This document shows positions 1-9,243 of a DNA stretch of 64,000 nt, one piece after another (the first letter of the stretch is position 1; the number at the start of each line of letters is the position of its first letter). Made by a program: the position numbers and the translations under genes. This DNA is from CAVRQM01 sp963723455 (GTDB lineage: Bacteria > Pseudomonadota > Alphaproteobacteria > Acetobacterales > Acetobacteraceae): assembly GCA_963723455.1 (NCBI GenBank), contig CAVRQM010000005.1, positions 744,001-808,000 on the forward strand, in the 5' to 3' direction. The notes below the pieces were generated by a model. It had not been told where the DNA came from. It ran no database searches and worked only from the letters and a program-made list of their open reading frames with translations.

Positions 1-195
1 GGTCAGGACAATCGCGCGCAGCGGTCGATCAAGGATCACATGCAGATCATCGCCGCGCTGGAGGCGCGCGACGCCGATCTGGCTGAACGCCGGGTGCGCG
101 ATCACACGCTAGGCCTGGCCGCGCATATCGAGGAGCACGGCGACGCGCTCAACGAGTTCGAGCACGAGGACGCGCCGGGCCGACGCTACGCCTGA
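1..195 (+). CDS. GntR-family regulator, C-terminal end (FCD domain)
   Basis: The window opens inside a reading frame that ends at a TGA at 193-195. The 64 visible residues include the pattern H-M-Q-I-I-A-A-L-E-A-R-D followed by A-E-R-R-V-R-D-H-T, typical of the last helices of the FCD ligand-binding domain of FadR-type GntR regulators. The DNA-binding half lies outside the window. It is on the same strand as, and 72 bases upstream of, the oxalate operon, so it is the natural candidate for that operon's ligand-responsive regulator. That role is inferred from position only. Confidence 0.7.
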   Translation, partial: GQDNRAQRSIKDHMQIIAALEARDADLAERRVRDHTLGLAAHIEEHGDALNEFEHEDAPGRRYA

Positions 196-267
196 AGCGA
201 AGCGCGGCCGGCAGGATGATGTCTGACAAGCGCGCTGCGCCAGCGGCGCGCGTGATGGGAGGATGCG

Positions 268-2043
268 ATGAGTGAAGTTTCCTTGCGGACGGCGCCGGTG
301 ATCGACAGCCTGAAGGCGGCATCGACCGCCGAGGATACGCTGGCGCAGAAAAGCCGCGACGCCGGCGTGGTGTCGGGCGGCCACCTCGTCGCCAAGGCTC
401 TGAAGAACGAAGGCGTGGACACCATCTTCACGCTCTGCGGCGGTCACATCATCGACATCTATGATGGCTGCGTGGACGAGGGCATCCGCATCATCGACGT
501 CCGACACGAGCAGGTCGCCGCCCACGCCGCGGACGGCTACGCGCGCCAGACCGGCAAGCTGGGTTGCGTCGTCACCACTGCCGGCCCCGGCTGCACCAAT
601 GCGGTGACCGGCATCGCCACCGCGTTCCGCTCGGAAAGCCCGGTGCTGCACATCGGCGGCCAGGGCGCGCTGACCCAGCACATGATGGGTTCGCTGCAGG
701 ATCTGCCGCACGTGGACATGATGCGGCCGATCACCAAGTTCTCCGCCAGCGTCCGCTCGACCGAGCGTGTGGCCGACATGATCGCGATGGCCGCGCGCGA
801 GTGCTACGCCGGCGCGCCCGGTCCGGCCTACCTGGAAATCCCGCGCGACGTGCTCGATCGCGAGATCGAGCTGTCGCGGGCGGTGATCCCGCAGCCCGGC
901 AGCTATCGCGCATCGACGAAGTCGCTCGGCGATCCGGCCGACATCGAGCGGCTGGCGGACATGCTGGTCGCCGCCGAGCGTCCGGTCATCCTGATCGGCA
1001 GCCAGGTCTGGACCTGCCGTGGCCATGAGGCGGCGCTCGACCTGGTGCGCGCGCTCAACATTCCCGCATATTTCAACGGCGCCGCGCGCGGCCTGCTGCC
1101 GCCGGGCGACCCGCACCACTTCGACCGCACGCGGCGGGAGGGCTTCGACGGTGCCGATGTCATCGTCATCGTCGGCACGCCGTTCGACTTCCGCATGGGC
1201 TACGGCAAGCGGCTTGGCCGCGACGCGAAGATCGTGCAGATCGACATGAGCTATGCCACCGTCGCGAAGAACCGCGACGTGTCGCTGGGCTTGGTCGGCG
1301 ATCCGGGCGTGATCCTGCGCGCGGTGCGCGAGGCGGCCAGCGGACGGCTGAAGGCCGCCGCGCAGCAGCAGCGCAAATCCTGGATGGCCGATCTGCGGGG
1401 GCGCGAGGCGAAGGCGACCGAAAAGCTGATGCCGCTGTTCAAATCCGACCGGCAGCCGATCCACCCGTATCGCGTCGCCTGGGAGATCAACGAGTTCCTT
1501 GGCGACGACACGATCTACATCGGCGACGGCGGCGATGTGGTGACGATCTCGGCGCAGGCGGTGCGGCCGCGCCGGCCGGGTCAGTGGATGGATCCCGGCG
1601 CGCTCGGCAGCCTCGGCGTCGGCACCGGCTTTGCGCTGGCCGCCAAGCTCGCCAACCCGAACAAGGAAGTGCTCTGCTACTACGGCGACGGCTCGTTCGG
1701 CATGACCGGCTTCGACATGGAGACGGCCAATCGTTTCGGCGCGCCGTACTTGGCGGTGATCGGCAACAACTCGGCGATGAACCAGATCCGCTACGGCCAG
1801 ATCACCAAGTACGGCGAGCAGCGCGGCAGCGTCGGCAACCTGCTGGGCGACATCCCGTTCGGCCGCTTTGCCGAGATGCTGGGCGGCCACGGCGAGGAGG
1901 TCCGCGACCCGGCGCAGATCGCGCCGGCATTGCAGCGCGCCCGCGAGGCCATCGCGAAGAGCGGGAAGTCGGCGATCGTCAACATCTGGGTCGATCCGTC
2001 GGAATACGCGCCGGGGACCAAAGCGCAGACGATGTACAAGTAG
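268..2043 (+). CDS. TPP-dependent decarboxylase, oxalyl-CoA decarboxylase-like
   Basis: This 591-residue enzyme has the three-domain layout of the acetolactate synthase/oxalyl-CoA decarboxylase/2-hydroxyacyl-CoA lyase family. The catalytic Glu81 lies in the motif R-H-E-Q, and the TPP/Mg motif runs from GDG at 473-475 to NN at 500-501. The start is chosen for a good ribosome site (GGGAGG) six bases upstream. It is followed by frc, so it probably decarboxylates oxalyl-CoA to formyl-CoA. The sequence is not a close copy of Oxalobacter Oxc: the segment before the TPP motif and the C-terminus differ. A related 2-hydroxyacyl-CoA lyase or another TPP decarboxylase cannot be excluded. The family is certain; the substrate is inferred from the neighbours. 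Confidence 0.75.
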   Translation: MSEVSLRTAPVIDSLKAASTAEDTLAQKSRDAGVVSGGHLVAKALKNEGVDTIFTLCGGHIIDIYDGCVDEGIRIIDVRHEQVAAHAADGYARQTGKLGCVVTTAGPGCTNAVTGIATAFRSESPVLHIGGQGALTQHMMGSLQDLPHVDMMRPITKFSASVRSTERVADMIAMAARECYAGAPGPAYLEIPRDVLDREIELSRAVIPQPGSYRASTKSLGDPADIERLADMLVAAERPVILIGSQVWTCRGHEAALDLVRALNIPAYFNGAARGLLPPGDPHHFDRTRREGFDGADVIVIVGTPFDFRMGYGKRLGRDAKIVQIDMSYATVAKNRDVSLGLVGDPGVILRAVREAASGRLKAAAQQQRKSWMADLRGREAKATEKLMPLFKSDRQPIHPYRVAWEINEFLGDDTIYIGDGGDVVTISAQAVRPRRPGQWMDPGALGSLGVGTGFALAAKLANPNKEVLCYYGDGSFGMTGFDMETANRFGAPYLAVIGNNSAMNQIRYGQITKYGEQRGSVGNLLGDIPFGRFAEMLGGHGEEVRDPAQIAPALQRAREAIAKSGKSAIVNIWVDPSEYAPGTKAQTMYK

Positions 2044-2069
2044 ATCGGCGAGGGGGCAGGGAGGAAGAA

Positions 2070-3344
2070 ATGGCAAAGGCACTCGACGGCGTCCGCATCC
2101 TGGACTTTACCCACGTGCAGTCGGGGCCGACCTGCACGCAGCTGCTGGCGTGGTTCGGCGCCGATGTCATCAAGGTGGAACGCCCGGGCATCGGCGACAT
2201 CACGCGCGGCCAGTTGCGCGACATCCCGGACGTGGACAGCCTGTACTTCACAATGCTGAACCATAACAAGCGGTCGATTACCGTGGACAGCAAGCATCCG
2301 ACCGGCAAGCAGGTGATCGAGGCTTTGATCCAGGAATGTGACGTCCTGGTCGAGAACTTCGCGCCCGGCGCGCTGAACCGCATGGGCTTCACCTGGGAGC
2401 GCATCCAGGAGCTGAACCCGCGCATGATCGTGGCCTCGATCAAGGGTTTCGGACCCGGCCCCTACGAGGACTGCAAGGTGTACGAGAACGTCGCACAATG
2501 CACGGGCGGCTCGGCTTCCACCACCGGCTTCGACGACGGGCCGCCGCTGGTGACGGGGGCGCAGATCGGCGACAGCGGGACCGGGCTGCATCTGGCGCTG
2601 GGCATCGTCACCGCGCTGTTCCAGCGCGAGAAGACCGGGCGCGGCCAGAAGGTGATGGCGGCGATGCAGGACGGGGTGTTGAACCTGTGCCGCGTCAAGC
2701 TGCGCGACCAGCAGCGCCTGGCGCACGGACCGCTGAAGGAATATCCGCAGTACCCGCATGGCGAGTTCGGCCCCGCGGTGCCGCGCGCCGGCAATGCGTC
2801 GGGCGGCGGGCAGCCCGGCTGGATCCTGAAGTGCAAGGGCTGGGAGACCGATCCGAACGCCTACATCTACTTCATCACGCAGGCGCCGGTCTGGGCCGAC
2901 ATCTGCCGCGTCATCGGCCGCGAGGAGTGGATCACCGATCCGGCGTATGCCAAGCCGGAGGCGCGGCTGCCGCACCTGAAGGACATCTTCGCGACGATCG
3001 AGGAGTGGACCATGCGCCACACCAAGTTCGAGGCGATGGAGATCCTGAACCAGCACGACATTCCGTGCGGTCCGATCCTGTCGATGCAGGAAATCGCCGA
3101 GGACCAGTCGCTGCGCGCGACCGGCACGGTGGTCGAGGTCGATCATCCGACGCGCGGCAAGTATTTGTCGGTCGGCAACCCGATCAAGCTGTCGGACAGC
3201 CCGAGCGAGGTGGTCCGCTCGCCGCTGCTGGGCGAGCACACCGGCGAGATCCTGCGCGACGTGCTGCGGTTCGATCCGCAGAGGATCGACGATGTGCTGG
3301 CGTCGGGCGCGCTGGGCGAGATGCGGAAGATGGCTGCGGAATAG
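2070..3344 (+). CDS. frc: formyl-CoA:oxalate CoA-transferase
   Basis: This 424-residue class III CoA-transferase moves CoA from formyl-CoA to oxalate, giving oxalyl-CoA and formate. It can be aligned from memory along its whole length with Oxalobacter FRC (428 residues). It shares the N-terminal L-D-F-T-H-V-Q, the central block around L-R-D-Q-Q-R-L and the glycine loop GGGQPGW. Asp168 in I-G-D-S-G matches the catalytic Asp169. The start ATG has GAGGAAG just upstream and lies 26 bases after the decarboxylase stop, so the two genes are probably co-transcribed. This is the most specific marker of oxalate metabolism in the window. Confidence 0.92.
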   Translation: MAKALDGVRILDFTHVQSGPTCTQLLAWFGADVIKVERPGIGDITRGQLRDIPDVDSLYFTMLNHNKRSITVDSKHPTGKQVIEALIQECDVLVENFAPGALNRMGFTWERIQELNPRMIVASIKGFGPGPYEDCKVYENVAQCTGGSASTTGFDDGPPLVTGAQIGDSGTGLHLALGIVTALFQREKTGRGQKVMAAMQDGVLNLCRVKLRDQQRLAHGPLKEYPQYPHGEFGPAVPRAGNASGGGQPGWILKCKGWETDPNAYIYFITQAPVWADICRVIGREEWITDPAYAKPEARLPHLKDIFATIEEWTMRHTKFEAMEILNQHDIPCGPILSMQEIAEDQSLRATGTVVEVDHPTRGKYLSVGNPIKLSDSPSEVVRSPLLGEHTGEILRDVLRFDPQRIDDVLASGALGEMRKMAAE

Positions 3345-3408
3345 CGCGGCAGGTGGCCTGGCGGGAGCGTGCCGGCGATGCCGTCGCCGGCGGATGACGG
3401 GGAGAACG

Positions 3409-5574
3409 ATGATGCAAGACGCGCGGCAGAATGATGGCGCAAGCCAGGATGCGCGGCGTGCGGTGCGCGAGATTCTGGATCGCGCGCGCGCCGGCGGTCG
3501 GGACGCGCTGACCGCCCCCGAGGGCAAGCTGGTCTGCGACGCCTACGGGATCGCGGTGCCGCGCGAAGCGGTCGCCGCGTCGCCGAACCAGGCGGTGGGC
3601 ATCGCCTCCGACATGGGTTTCCCGGTGGTTCTGAAGATCGTCTCGCCGGACATCCTGCACAAGACCGAGGCCGGCGGCGTGCTGGTCGGACTGAAGGACG
3701 CCGACGCCGTGTCGCGCGGCTACCAGACGATCATCGACAATGCCCGCCGCTACAAGGCGGATGCGAAGGTCGAGGGCGTGCAGATCCAGCAGATGCTGCA
3801 GGGCGGGCAGGAGGTCATCGTCGGCGCGGTGACCGACGGCAGCTTCGGCAAGCTGGTTGCCTTCGGCCTCGGCGGCGTGCTGGTCGAGGTGCTGAAGGAC
3901 ATCACCTTCCGCCTCGCGCCGGCGACGCGCGACGATGCGCTGTCGATGCTGGACGGCATCCAGGCGGCCGACATGCTGAAGGGCGTGCGCGGCTCCGAGC
4001 CGGTGGACCGCGAGGCGCTGGCGAGCCTGATCGTGCGCGTGTCGCAGCTGGTCAGCGACTTTCCGGAGATCGCCGAGCTGGACCTGAACCCGGTGTTCGC
4101 GACGGCGAAGGGGGCGATCGCCGCCGACGTTCGGATCGTGCTGGATTTCGCGCCGGCCGAGCCACGGTTCCGGCCGAGCCAGGCGGAGATCCTGACGGCG
4201 ATGAACCGCATGATGCGGCCGCGTGCGGTGGCGGTGATCGGCGCGTCGGCCGAGGACGGCAAGATCGGCAACTCGGTGATGAAGAACCTCATCAACGGCG
4301 GGTATCAGGGCGAGATCTTTCCGATCCATCCCAAGGCCGACGAGATCCTCGGCCGCAAGGCGTACCGCTCGGTGAAGGACGTACCGGGCGAGATCGACGT
4401 GGCGGTGTTCGCGATCCCGGCCAAGTTCGTCGCCGGCGCGCTGACCGAATGCGGCGAGAAGCAGATCCCGGGGGCGGTGCTGATCCCCTCGGGGTTCGCG
4501 GAGACCGGCAACGAGGAAGGCCAGCGCGAGATCCAGGCGATCGGGCGGAAGTACAACATCCGCCTGCTGGGGCCGAACATCTACGGCTTCTACTATCTGC
4601 CGGCCAATCTCTGCGCGACGTTCTGCACGCCGTACGACGTGCGCGGGCACGCGGCGCTGTCCTCGCAGTCGGGCGGCATCGGCATGGCGATCATCGGCTT
4701 CAGCCGCTCGGCAAAGATGGGCGTCTCGGCCATCGTCGGCGTCGGCAACAAGGCCGACATCGACGAGGACGACCTGCTGACCTTCTTCGAGCAGGACGAC
4801 GAGACCCACATCATCGCCCAGCATTGCGAGGACCTGAAGGACGGCCGCGCGTTCGCCGAGATCGCCCGCCGCGTCACCAGGAAAAAGCCGGTGATCGTGC
4901 TGAAGGCCGGTCGCACCTCCGCCGGCGCCAAGGCGGCCAGCTCGCATACCGGCGCGCTGGCGGGCAATGACCGGATCTATGAGGACGTGCTGAAGCAGGT
5001 CGGCGTGATCCGCGCGCGCAGCCTGCGCGACATGCTGGAGTTCGCGCGCGCCATCCCGAAGCTGCCGACGCCGAAGGGCGAGAACGTCGTCATCATCACC
5101 GGCGCCGGCGGTTCGGGCGTGCTGCTGTCCGATGCTTGCGTGGACAACGGCTTGTCGCTGATGGCGATGCCGGCCGATCTGGATGCGGCGTTCCGCAAGT
5201 TCATCCCGCCGTTCGGCGCCGCCGGCAACCCGGTGGACATCACCGGCGGCGAGCCGCCGGTGACCTATCAGAACACCGTCAGGCTGGGGCTGCAGGACGA
5301 GCGCATCCACGCGCTGATCCTGGGCTACTGGCACACCATCATCACGCCGCCGATGGTGTTCGCGCACAAGCTGGTCGAGGTGGTGGACGAGATGCGCGCC
5401 AAGGGCATCGAGAAGCCGATCGTCGCCTCGCTCGCCGGCGACGTGCAGGTGGAGGAAGCGTCGGAATACCTGTACGACCACGGCATCCCGGCCTATGCGT
5501 ATTCGACGGAAATCCCGGTGGCGGTGCTCGGCGCGAAATATCGCTGGGCGCGTGGCGCGGATCTGATCCGGTGA
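3409..5574 (+). CDS. NDP-forming acyl-CoA synthetase, single chain
   Basis: About 721 residues. The order is an ATP-grasp domain (roughly 20-245), a CoA-binding Rossmann domain (roughly 260-390, with A-V-I-G-A-S) and succinyl-CoA-synthetase-like flavodoxin domains. The likely phosphohistidine is His513 in S-S-H-T-G-A-L-A-G. Putting the ATP-grasp domain first is the reverse of the Pat/YfiQ order but is known in this superfamily. Such enzymes make acyl-CoA from an acid, CoA and ATP with release of ADP. In this operon it could activate oxalate or formate to prime the CoA-transferase cycle; that is inference. ATG codons at 3409 and 3412 both follow GGGGAGAA. The stop overlaps the next start (GTGA). 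Confidence 0.8.
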   Translation: MMQDARQNDGASQDARRAVREILDRARAGGRDALTAPEGKLVCDAYGIAVPREAVAASPNQAVGIASDMGFPVVLKIVSPDILHKTEAGGVLVGLKDADAVSRGYQTIIDNARRYKADAKVEGVQIQQMLQGGQEVIVGAVTDGSFGKLVAFGLGGVLVEVLKDITFRLAPATRDDALSMLDGIQAADMLKGVRGSEPVDREALASLIVRVSQLVSDFPEIAELDLNPVFATAKGAIAADVRIVLDFAPAEPRFRPSQAEILTAMNRMMRPRAVAVIGASAEDGKIGNSVMKNLINGGYQGEIFPIHPKADEILGRKAYRSVKDVPGEIDVAVFAIPAKFVAGALTECGEKQIPGAVLIPSGFAETGNEEGQREIQAIGRKYNIRLLGPNIYGFYYLPANLCATFCTPYDVRGHAALSSQSGGIGMAIIGFSRSAKMGVSAIVGVGNKADIDEDDLLTFFEQDDETHIIAQHCEDLKDGRAFAEIARRVTRKKPVIVLKAGRTSAGAKAASSHTGALAGNDRIYEDVLKQVGVIRARSLRDMLEFARAIPKLPTPKGENVVIITGAGGSGVLLSDACVDNGLSLMAMPADLDAAFRKFIPPFGAAGNPVDITGGEPPVTYQNTVRLGLQDERIHALILGYWHTIITPPMVFAHKLVEVVDEMRAKGIEKPIVASLAGDVQVEEASEYLYDHGIPAYAYSTEIPVAVLGAKYRWARGADLIR

Positions 5575-6809
5575 ACATCCACGAGTATCAGGCGAAGGAC
5601 CTGCTGCGTCCGTATGGCGTGTCGGTTCTGGACGGCCATGTTGCGTGGTCGCCTGAGGAGGCGGTTGCGGCGGCGCAGCGGCTGCCCGGCCCGGTGTTCG
5701 TGGTGAAGTCGCAGATCCACGCCGGCGGCCGCGGCGCCGGGCGGTTCGCGCACGATCCGCAGGGCAAGGGCGGCGTGCGCCTGGCCGGCTCGAGCGACGA
5801 GGTGCGCGCGGCGGCCGAGGCGATGATCGGGCACACGCTGGTCACCAAGCAGACCGGGCCGGCCGGGCGGCGGGTGCACCGCATCTATGTCGAGGCCGGC
5901 TGCGACATCGCGCGCGAGCTGTACCTGTCGCTGCTGGTGGACCGCGCCAGCGGCCGGGTGGCGGTGCTGGCCAGCACCGAGGGCGGCATGGAGATCGAGG
6001 CGGTGGCCGAGCGCCACCCGGAGAAGATCCTGCGCGTGCAGATCGACCCGGCGAGCGGCATCTCCGGCTTCCACGCCCGCCGTCTGGCCTCCGGGCTGGG
6101 GCTGTCCGGCCGGCAGGCGGCGGCGTTCGGCCGCTTCGTCTCGGCGCTGCACCGGGCGTTCATGGCGCTGGACTGCGCGGTGGTGGAGATCAACCCGCTG
6201 GTGGTGACCGGGTCGGGCGAGGTGGTGGCGCTGGATGCCAAGATGAGCTTCGACGACAACGCGCTGTTCCGCCATCCGGAGCTGGAGGCGCTGCGCGACG
6301 AGGCCGAGGAGGACGCGCGCGAGCTGGAGGCGGCGCGGCACAGCCTGAGCTACGTGGCGCTGGACGGCACGATCGGCTGCATGGTCAACGGCGCCGGGCT
6401 GGCGATGGCGACGATGGACATCATCCAGCTGTATGGCGGAGCGCCAGCCAACTTCCTCGATGTCGGCGGCGGCGCGACCAAGGAGCGGGTGACGGCGGCG
6501 TTCAAGATCATCCTGTCGGACCCGAACGTGGAGGCGATCCTGGTCAACATCTTCGGCGGCATCATGCGCTGCGACGTGATCGCCGAGGGCGTGGTGGCGG
6601 CGGCGCGCGAGGTCAGCCTGACGGTGCCGCTGGTGGTGCGCCTGGAGGGCACCAACGTGGAGCTGGGCAAGGGCATCCTGGCGCAATCCGGTCTGCCGAT
6701 CATCGCTGCGGACAACCTGGCCGACGCGGCCGAGAAGGTGGTGCGCGCCACGCATGATGCGGGGCCGGGGGAAGCCGGGCACGGGACCGTCGGCGGGGAG
6801 GGCGGCTGA
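5571..6809 (+). CDS. succinate/malate-CoA ligase-like beta subunit
   Basis: This 412-residue SucC-type subunit starts at a GTG that overlaps the upstream stop; the N-terminus reads M-N-I-H-E-Y-Q-A-K-D-L-L, the family's normal start. The ATP-grasp domain comes first (K-S-Q-I-H-A-G-G-R at about 45-55), then metal-binding V-E-I-N-P-L and the C-terminal contacts I-F-G-G-I-M-R-C-D. It forms a heterotetramer with the next gene's product. Because it sits in a catabolic operon rather than beside TCA-cycle genes, it may ligate CoA to malate or another dicarboxylate instead of serving as housekeeping sucC. Sequence reading alone does not settle the substrate. Confidence 0.82.
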   Translation: MNIHEYQAKDLLRPYGVSVLDGHVAWSPEEAVAAAQRLPGPVFVVKSQIHAGGRGAGRFAHDPQGKGGVRLAGSSDEVRAAAEAMIGHTLVTKQTGPAGRRVHRIYVEAGCDIARELYLSLLVDRASGRVAVLASTEGGMEIEAVAERHPEKILRVQIDPASGISGFHARRLASGLGLSGRQAAAFGRFVSALHRAFMALDCAVVEINPLVVTGSGEVVALDAKMSFDDNALFRHPELEALRDEAEEDARELEAARHSLSYVALDGTIGCMVNGAGLAMATMDIIQLYGGAPANFLDVGGGATKERVTAAFKIILSDPNVEAILVNIFGGIMRCDVIAEGVVAAAREVSLTVPLVVRLEGTNVELGKGILAQSGLPIIAADNLADAAEKVVRATHDAGPGEAGHGTVGGEGG

Positions 6810-6810
6810 G

Positions 6811-7704
6811 ATGGCGATCCTGGTGGACGGGCGCACGCGTGTGGTCACGCAGGGCTTCACCGGCGCGCAGGGCACGTTCCATTCCGAGCAGGCGATCGCC
6901 TATGGCACGCGCGTGGTCGGCGGGGTGACGCCGGGCAAGGGCGGCAGCACGCATCTGGACCTGCCGGTGTTCGACACGCTGGCCGAGGCGGTGGCGGCGA
7001 CCGGGGCGACGGCGAGCGCCATCTACGTGCCGCCGCCGTTCGCGGCCGACGCGATCCTGGAGGCGATCGACGCGCGGGTGGAGCTGATCGTGTGCATCAC
7101 CGAGGGCATTCCGGTGCTGGACATGGTGCGGGTGAAGCGGGCGCTGGACGGCTCCGGCTCGCGGCTGGTGGGGCCGAACTGCCCCGGGGTGATCACCCCG
7201 GACGCGTGCAAGATCGGCATCATGCCGGGCCACATCCACCGGCCTGGCCGGGTCGGCATCGTGTCGCGCTCGGGCACGCTGACCTATGAGGCGGTGGCGC
7301 AGACCACGGCGGCGGGTCTGGGCCAGAGCACCTGTGTCGGCATCGGCGGCGATCCGGTGAAGGGCACGGACTTCGTCGACGTGCTGGCGCTGTTCCTGGC
7401 CGACGCGCAGACCGAGGCGATCATCATGATCGGCGAGATCGGCGGCGAGAGCGAGATCCTGGCGGCCGAGTTCCTGGCCCGCGAGAACCGCGCCGGCGCG
7501 GCTGGCGGCGGCAAGCCGGTGGTGGGCTTCATCGCCGGGGCGACGGCGCCGCCGGGGCGTCGGATGGGCCATGCCGGGGCGGTGATCAGCGGCGGCCGCG
7601 ACACCGCCGCGGCCAAGGTCGCGGCATTGCGCGACGCCGGGGTGCACGTCGCCGACAGCCCGGCGGCGCTGGGGAGCACGATGCTGCGCGCGATGCGATC
7701 GTGA
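6811..7704 (+). CDS. succinate/malate-CoA ligase-like alpha subunit
   Basis: This 297-residue SucD-type subunit begins two bases after the beta-subunit stop. It has the CoA-binding Rossmann half (Q-G-F-T-G-A-Q-G-T-F-H near the start, G-P-N-C-P-G in the middle). The active-site phosphohistidine is His254 in M-G-H-A-G-A-V-I-S-G. Together with the preceding subunit it completes an NDP-forming CoA ligase. This is the second CoA-ligase system in the operon, after the single-chain enzyme at 3409. A malate-CoA ligase (MtkAB type) is an alternative to succinyl-CoA synthetase. Confidence 0.82.
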   Translation: MAILVDGRTRVVTQGFTGAQGTFHSEQAIAYGTRVVGGVTPGKGGSTHLDLPVFDTLAEAVAATGATASAIYVPPPFAADAILEAIDARVELIVCITEGIPVLDMVRVKRALDGSGSRLVGPNCPGVITPDACKIGIMPGHIHRPGRVGIVSRSGTLTYEAVAQTTAAGLGQSTCVGIGGDPVKGTDFVDVLALFLADAQTEAIIMIGEIGGESEILAAEFLARENRAGAAGGGKPVVGFIAGATAPPGRRMGHAGAVISGGRDTAAAKVAALRDAGVHVADSPAALGSTMLRAMRS

Positions 7705-7767
7705 GCCGCCAGTAACACGCCGGAAAACGCGACACAGCGTCCGGCATCTGAACGACAACGGAGGGAA

Positions 7768-9079
7768 ATGATGTCCATGAGTTCTTCGGCAATGCGCAGT
7801 CCGGCGGCGGGGGGCGTGCACAGCGCGCACCGCTGGACGCAGCTCGTCATCGGGATCGTCTGCATGATCCTGATCTCGAACTACCAGTACCGGCTGGACC
7901 CTGTTCGTGCATCCGATCGCCGCGGCGACGAAATGGCCGGTCGCCGCGATCCAGGTCTCGTTCGCCATCTTCATCGCGCTTGAGACCTGGCTGACCCCGT
8001 TTGACGGCTGGCTGACCGACACGCTTGGCCCCGACCGCGGACCGAAGCTGGTGACTGCCGCCGGCGGTATTCTTGTGGCGCTGGGCTGGATCATCGAGTT
8101 GTACGCCGGCTCGTTGACGGTGCTGTATGTGGGCGGCGCGCTGTCGGGCATCGGCGCCGGCGCGATCTACGCAACGGCGATCGGCAATGCCGTGAAGTGG
8201 TTCCCGGACCGGCGCGGACTGGCGGTCGGCCTGACCGCAGGCGGCTACGGCGTCGGCGCCGCGATCACGGTCATCCCGATCCGGGCGCTGATCGACTCGC
8301 AAGGCTATGGCTCCGCGTTCTTCTGGTTCGGCCTGGTTCAGGGTGCGGTCATCTTCGTGCTGGCATGGCTGTTGCGGGGCCCCCGCCCCGGCGAGACGCT
8401 GGCCGCCGCATCGACGAACCTGCAGCAGACCACGCGCAGCTACACCCCGCAGGAGATGCTGCGCACTCCGGTATTCTGGCTGCTCTACCTGATGTTCATC
8501 CTGGTCTCGGCAAGTGGCTTGATGGCCACGGCACAGATCGCGTTGATCGCGAAAAGCTACAACGTTGCCAATTCGGTGCTGCTGTTCGGGGCCACCACGC
8601 TGTCCTTGGCCGTGATCGTTGACGGCGTGGCGAACGGCACGGCGCGACCGTTCTTCGGCTGGGTGTCGGATCACATCGGGCGCGAGAACACGATGGCGAT
8701 CGCCTTCAGCATCGGCGGCGTCGCCTACTGGCTGCTTGGGTCCTTGGGCGCCAGTCCCTGGCTGTTCGTGCTGTTCGCCGCCCTCATCTTCTTCACCTGG
8801 GGCGAGATCTTCAGCCTGTTCCCGTCCACCTGCACCAACTCGTTCGGCCCCAAGTTCGCGACCGTGAATCTCAGCTTCCTGTACACGGCAAAGGGCATGT
8901 CGGCGTTCCTGGTGCCGCTGGCCAACGTCCTGAAATCGGCGACCGGCAGCTGGCACGCGGTGTTCGTCGTCACCGCGATCACCAATTTCGTGGTGGTGGG
9001 TCTGGCGCTGTTCGTGCTCAAGCCGATGCGCGCCAACCAGCGTTCGACCGAGATGCTGGTCGGACAGCCGGCGGAGTAG
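7768..9079 (+). CDS. OFA-family MFS transporter, oxalate/formate antiporter (one frameshift)
   Basis: This twelve-helix MFS protein of about 436 residues resembles OxlT. It has the loop G-W-V-S-D-H-I-G-R-E-N and the segment F-F-T-W-G-E-I-F-S-L-F-P, and L-Y-T-A-K-G carries the lysine matching OxlT's substrate-binding Lys355. The start (GGAGGG before ATG) reads to ...S-N-Y-Q-Y, where the frame breaks at about 7891. Removing one C from TACCGG restores Y-G-W-T-L-F-V-H-P, the expected first helix. The break is a single inserted base and may be a sequencing error rather than a real pseudogene. As the last gene of the plus-strand operon it would import oxalate and export formate. Confidence 0.85.
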
Positions 9080-9104
9080 CCCAGTCGGGAAACCTTCACC
9101 CCGA

Positions 9105-9158
9105 CCCTCTCCGTCAGGGAGAGGGAGACGAACAACCCTCTCCCTCCGGGAGAGGGTT
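9105..9158. repeat. REP-like double palindrome
   Basis: Two neighbouring dyads with arms of the CCCTCTCC/GGAGAGGG type. The second is a perfect 11-bp inverted repeat, 9134-9144 with 9148-9158, separated by three bases. It is followed by GGGTGAGGG. A related element sits at about 63905-63934 in the opposite orientation, which suggests a dispersed intergenic palindromic repeat. It lies after the antiporter stop and could fold in the 3' end of that transcript. Confidence 0.7.
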
Positions 9159-9188
9159 GGGTGAGGGTCCGGCCCACGCTGTCGAAGC

Positions 9189-9229
9189 AAAAAAAAGGCG
9201 CCGCCACGATCCCTCGTGGCGGCGCCTTT
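9189..9229 (-). terminator. Intrinsic terminator of the beta-propeller/formate dehydrogenase operon
   Basis: A perfect 16-bp stem (9194-9209 with 9214-9229) closes a four-base loop. Read on the minus strand it is followed by eight T residues (9189-9196). It begins 14 bases after the minus-strand stop at 9244, so it is a textbook rho-independent terminator for that operon. Read on the plus strand the stem is preceded by A8 and followed only by TTT, so it is weaker for the converging antiporter gene. Confidence 0.9.
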
Positions 9230-9243
9230 CCGTGGCGGGCGGT

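Noticed and set aside
109..5481. Very long minus-strand open frames opposite the oxalate operon (for example 109-2082 and 3184-5481)
   Set aside because: They are antisense shadows of high-GC genes: composition is A/R/H/D-rich, and there is no ribosome site or family resemblance. The plus-strand frames are clear conserved enzymes.
5136..5570. An extended N-terminus for the SucC-like subunit
   Set aside because: The frame is open upstream, but the family begins M-N-I-H-E-Y-Q at the GTG at 5571, and the earlier part is a shadow of the previous gene.
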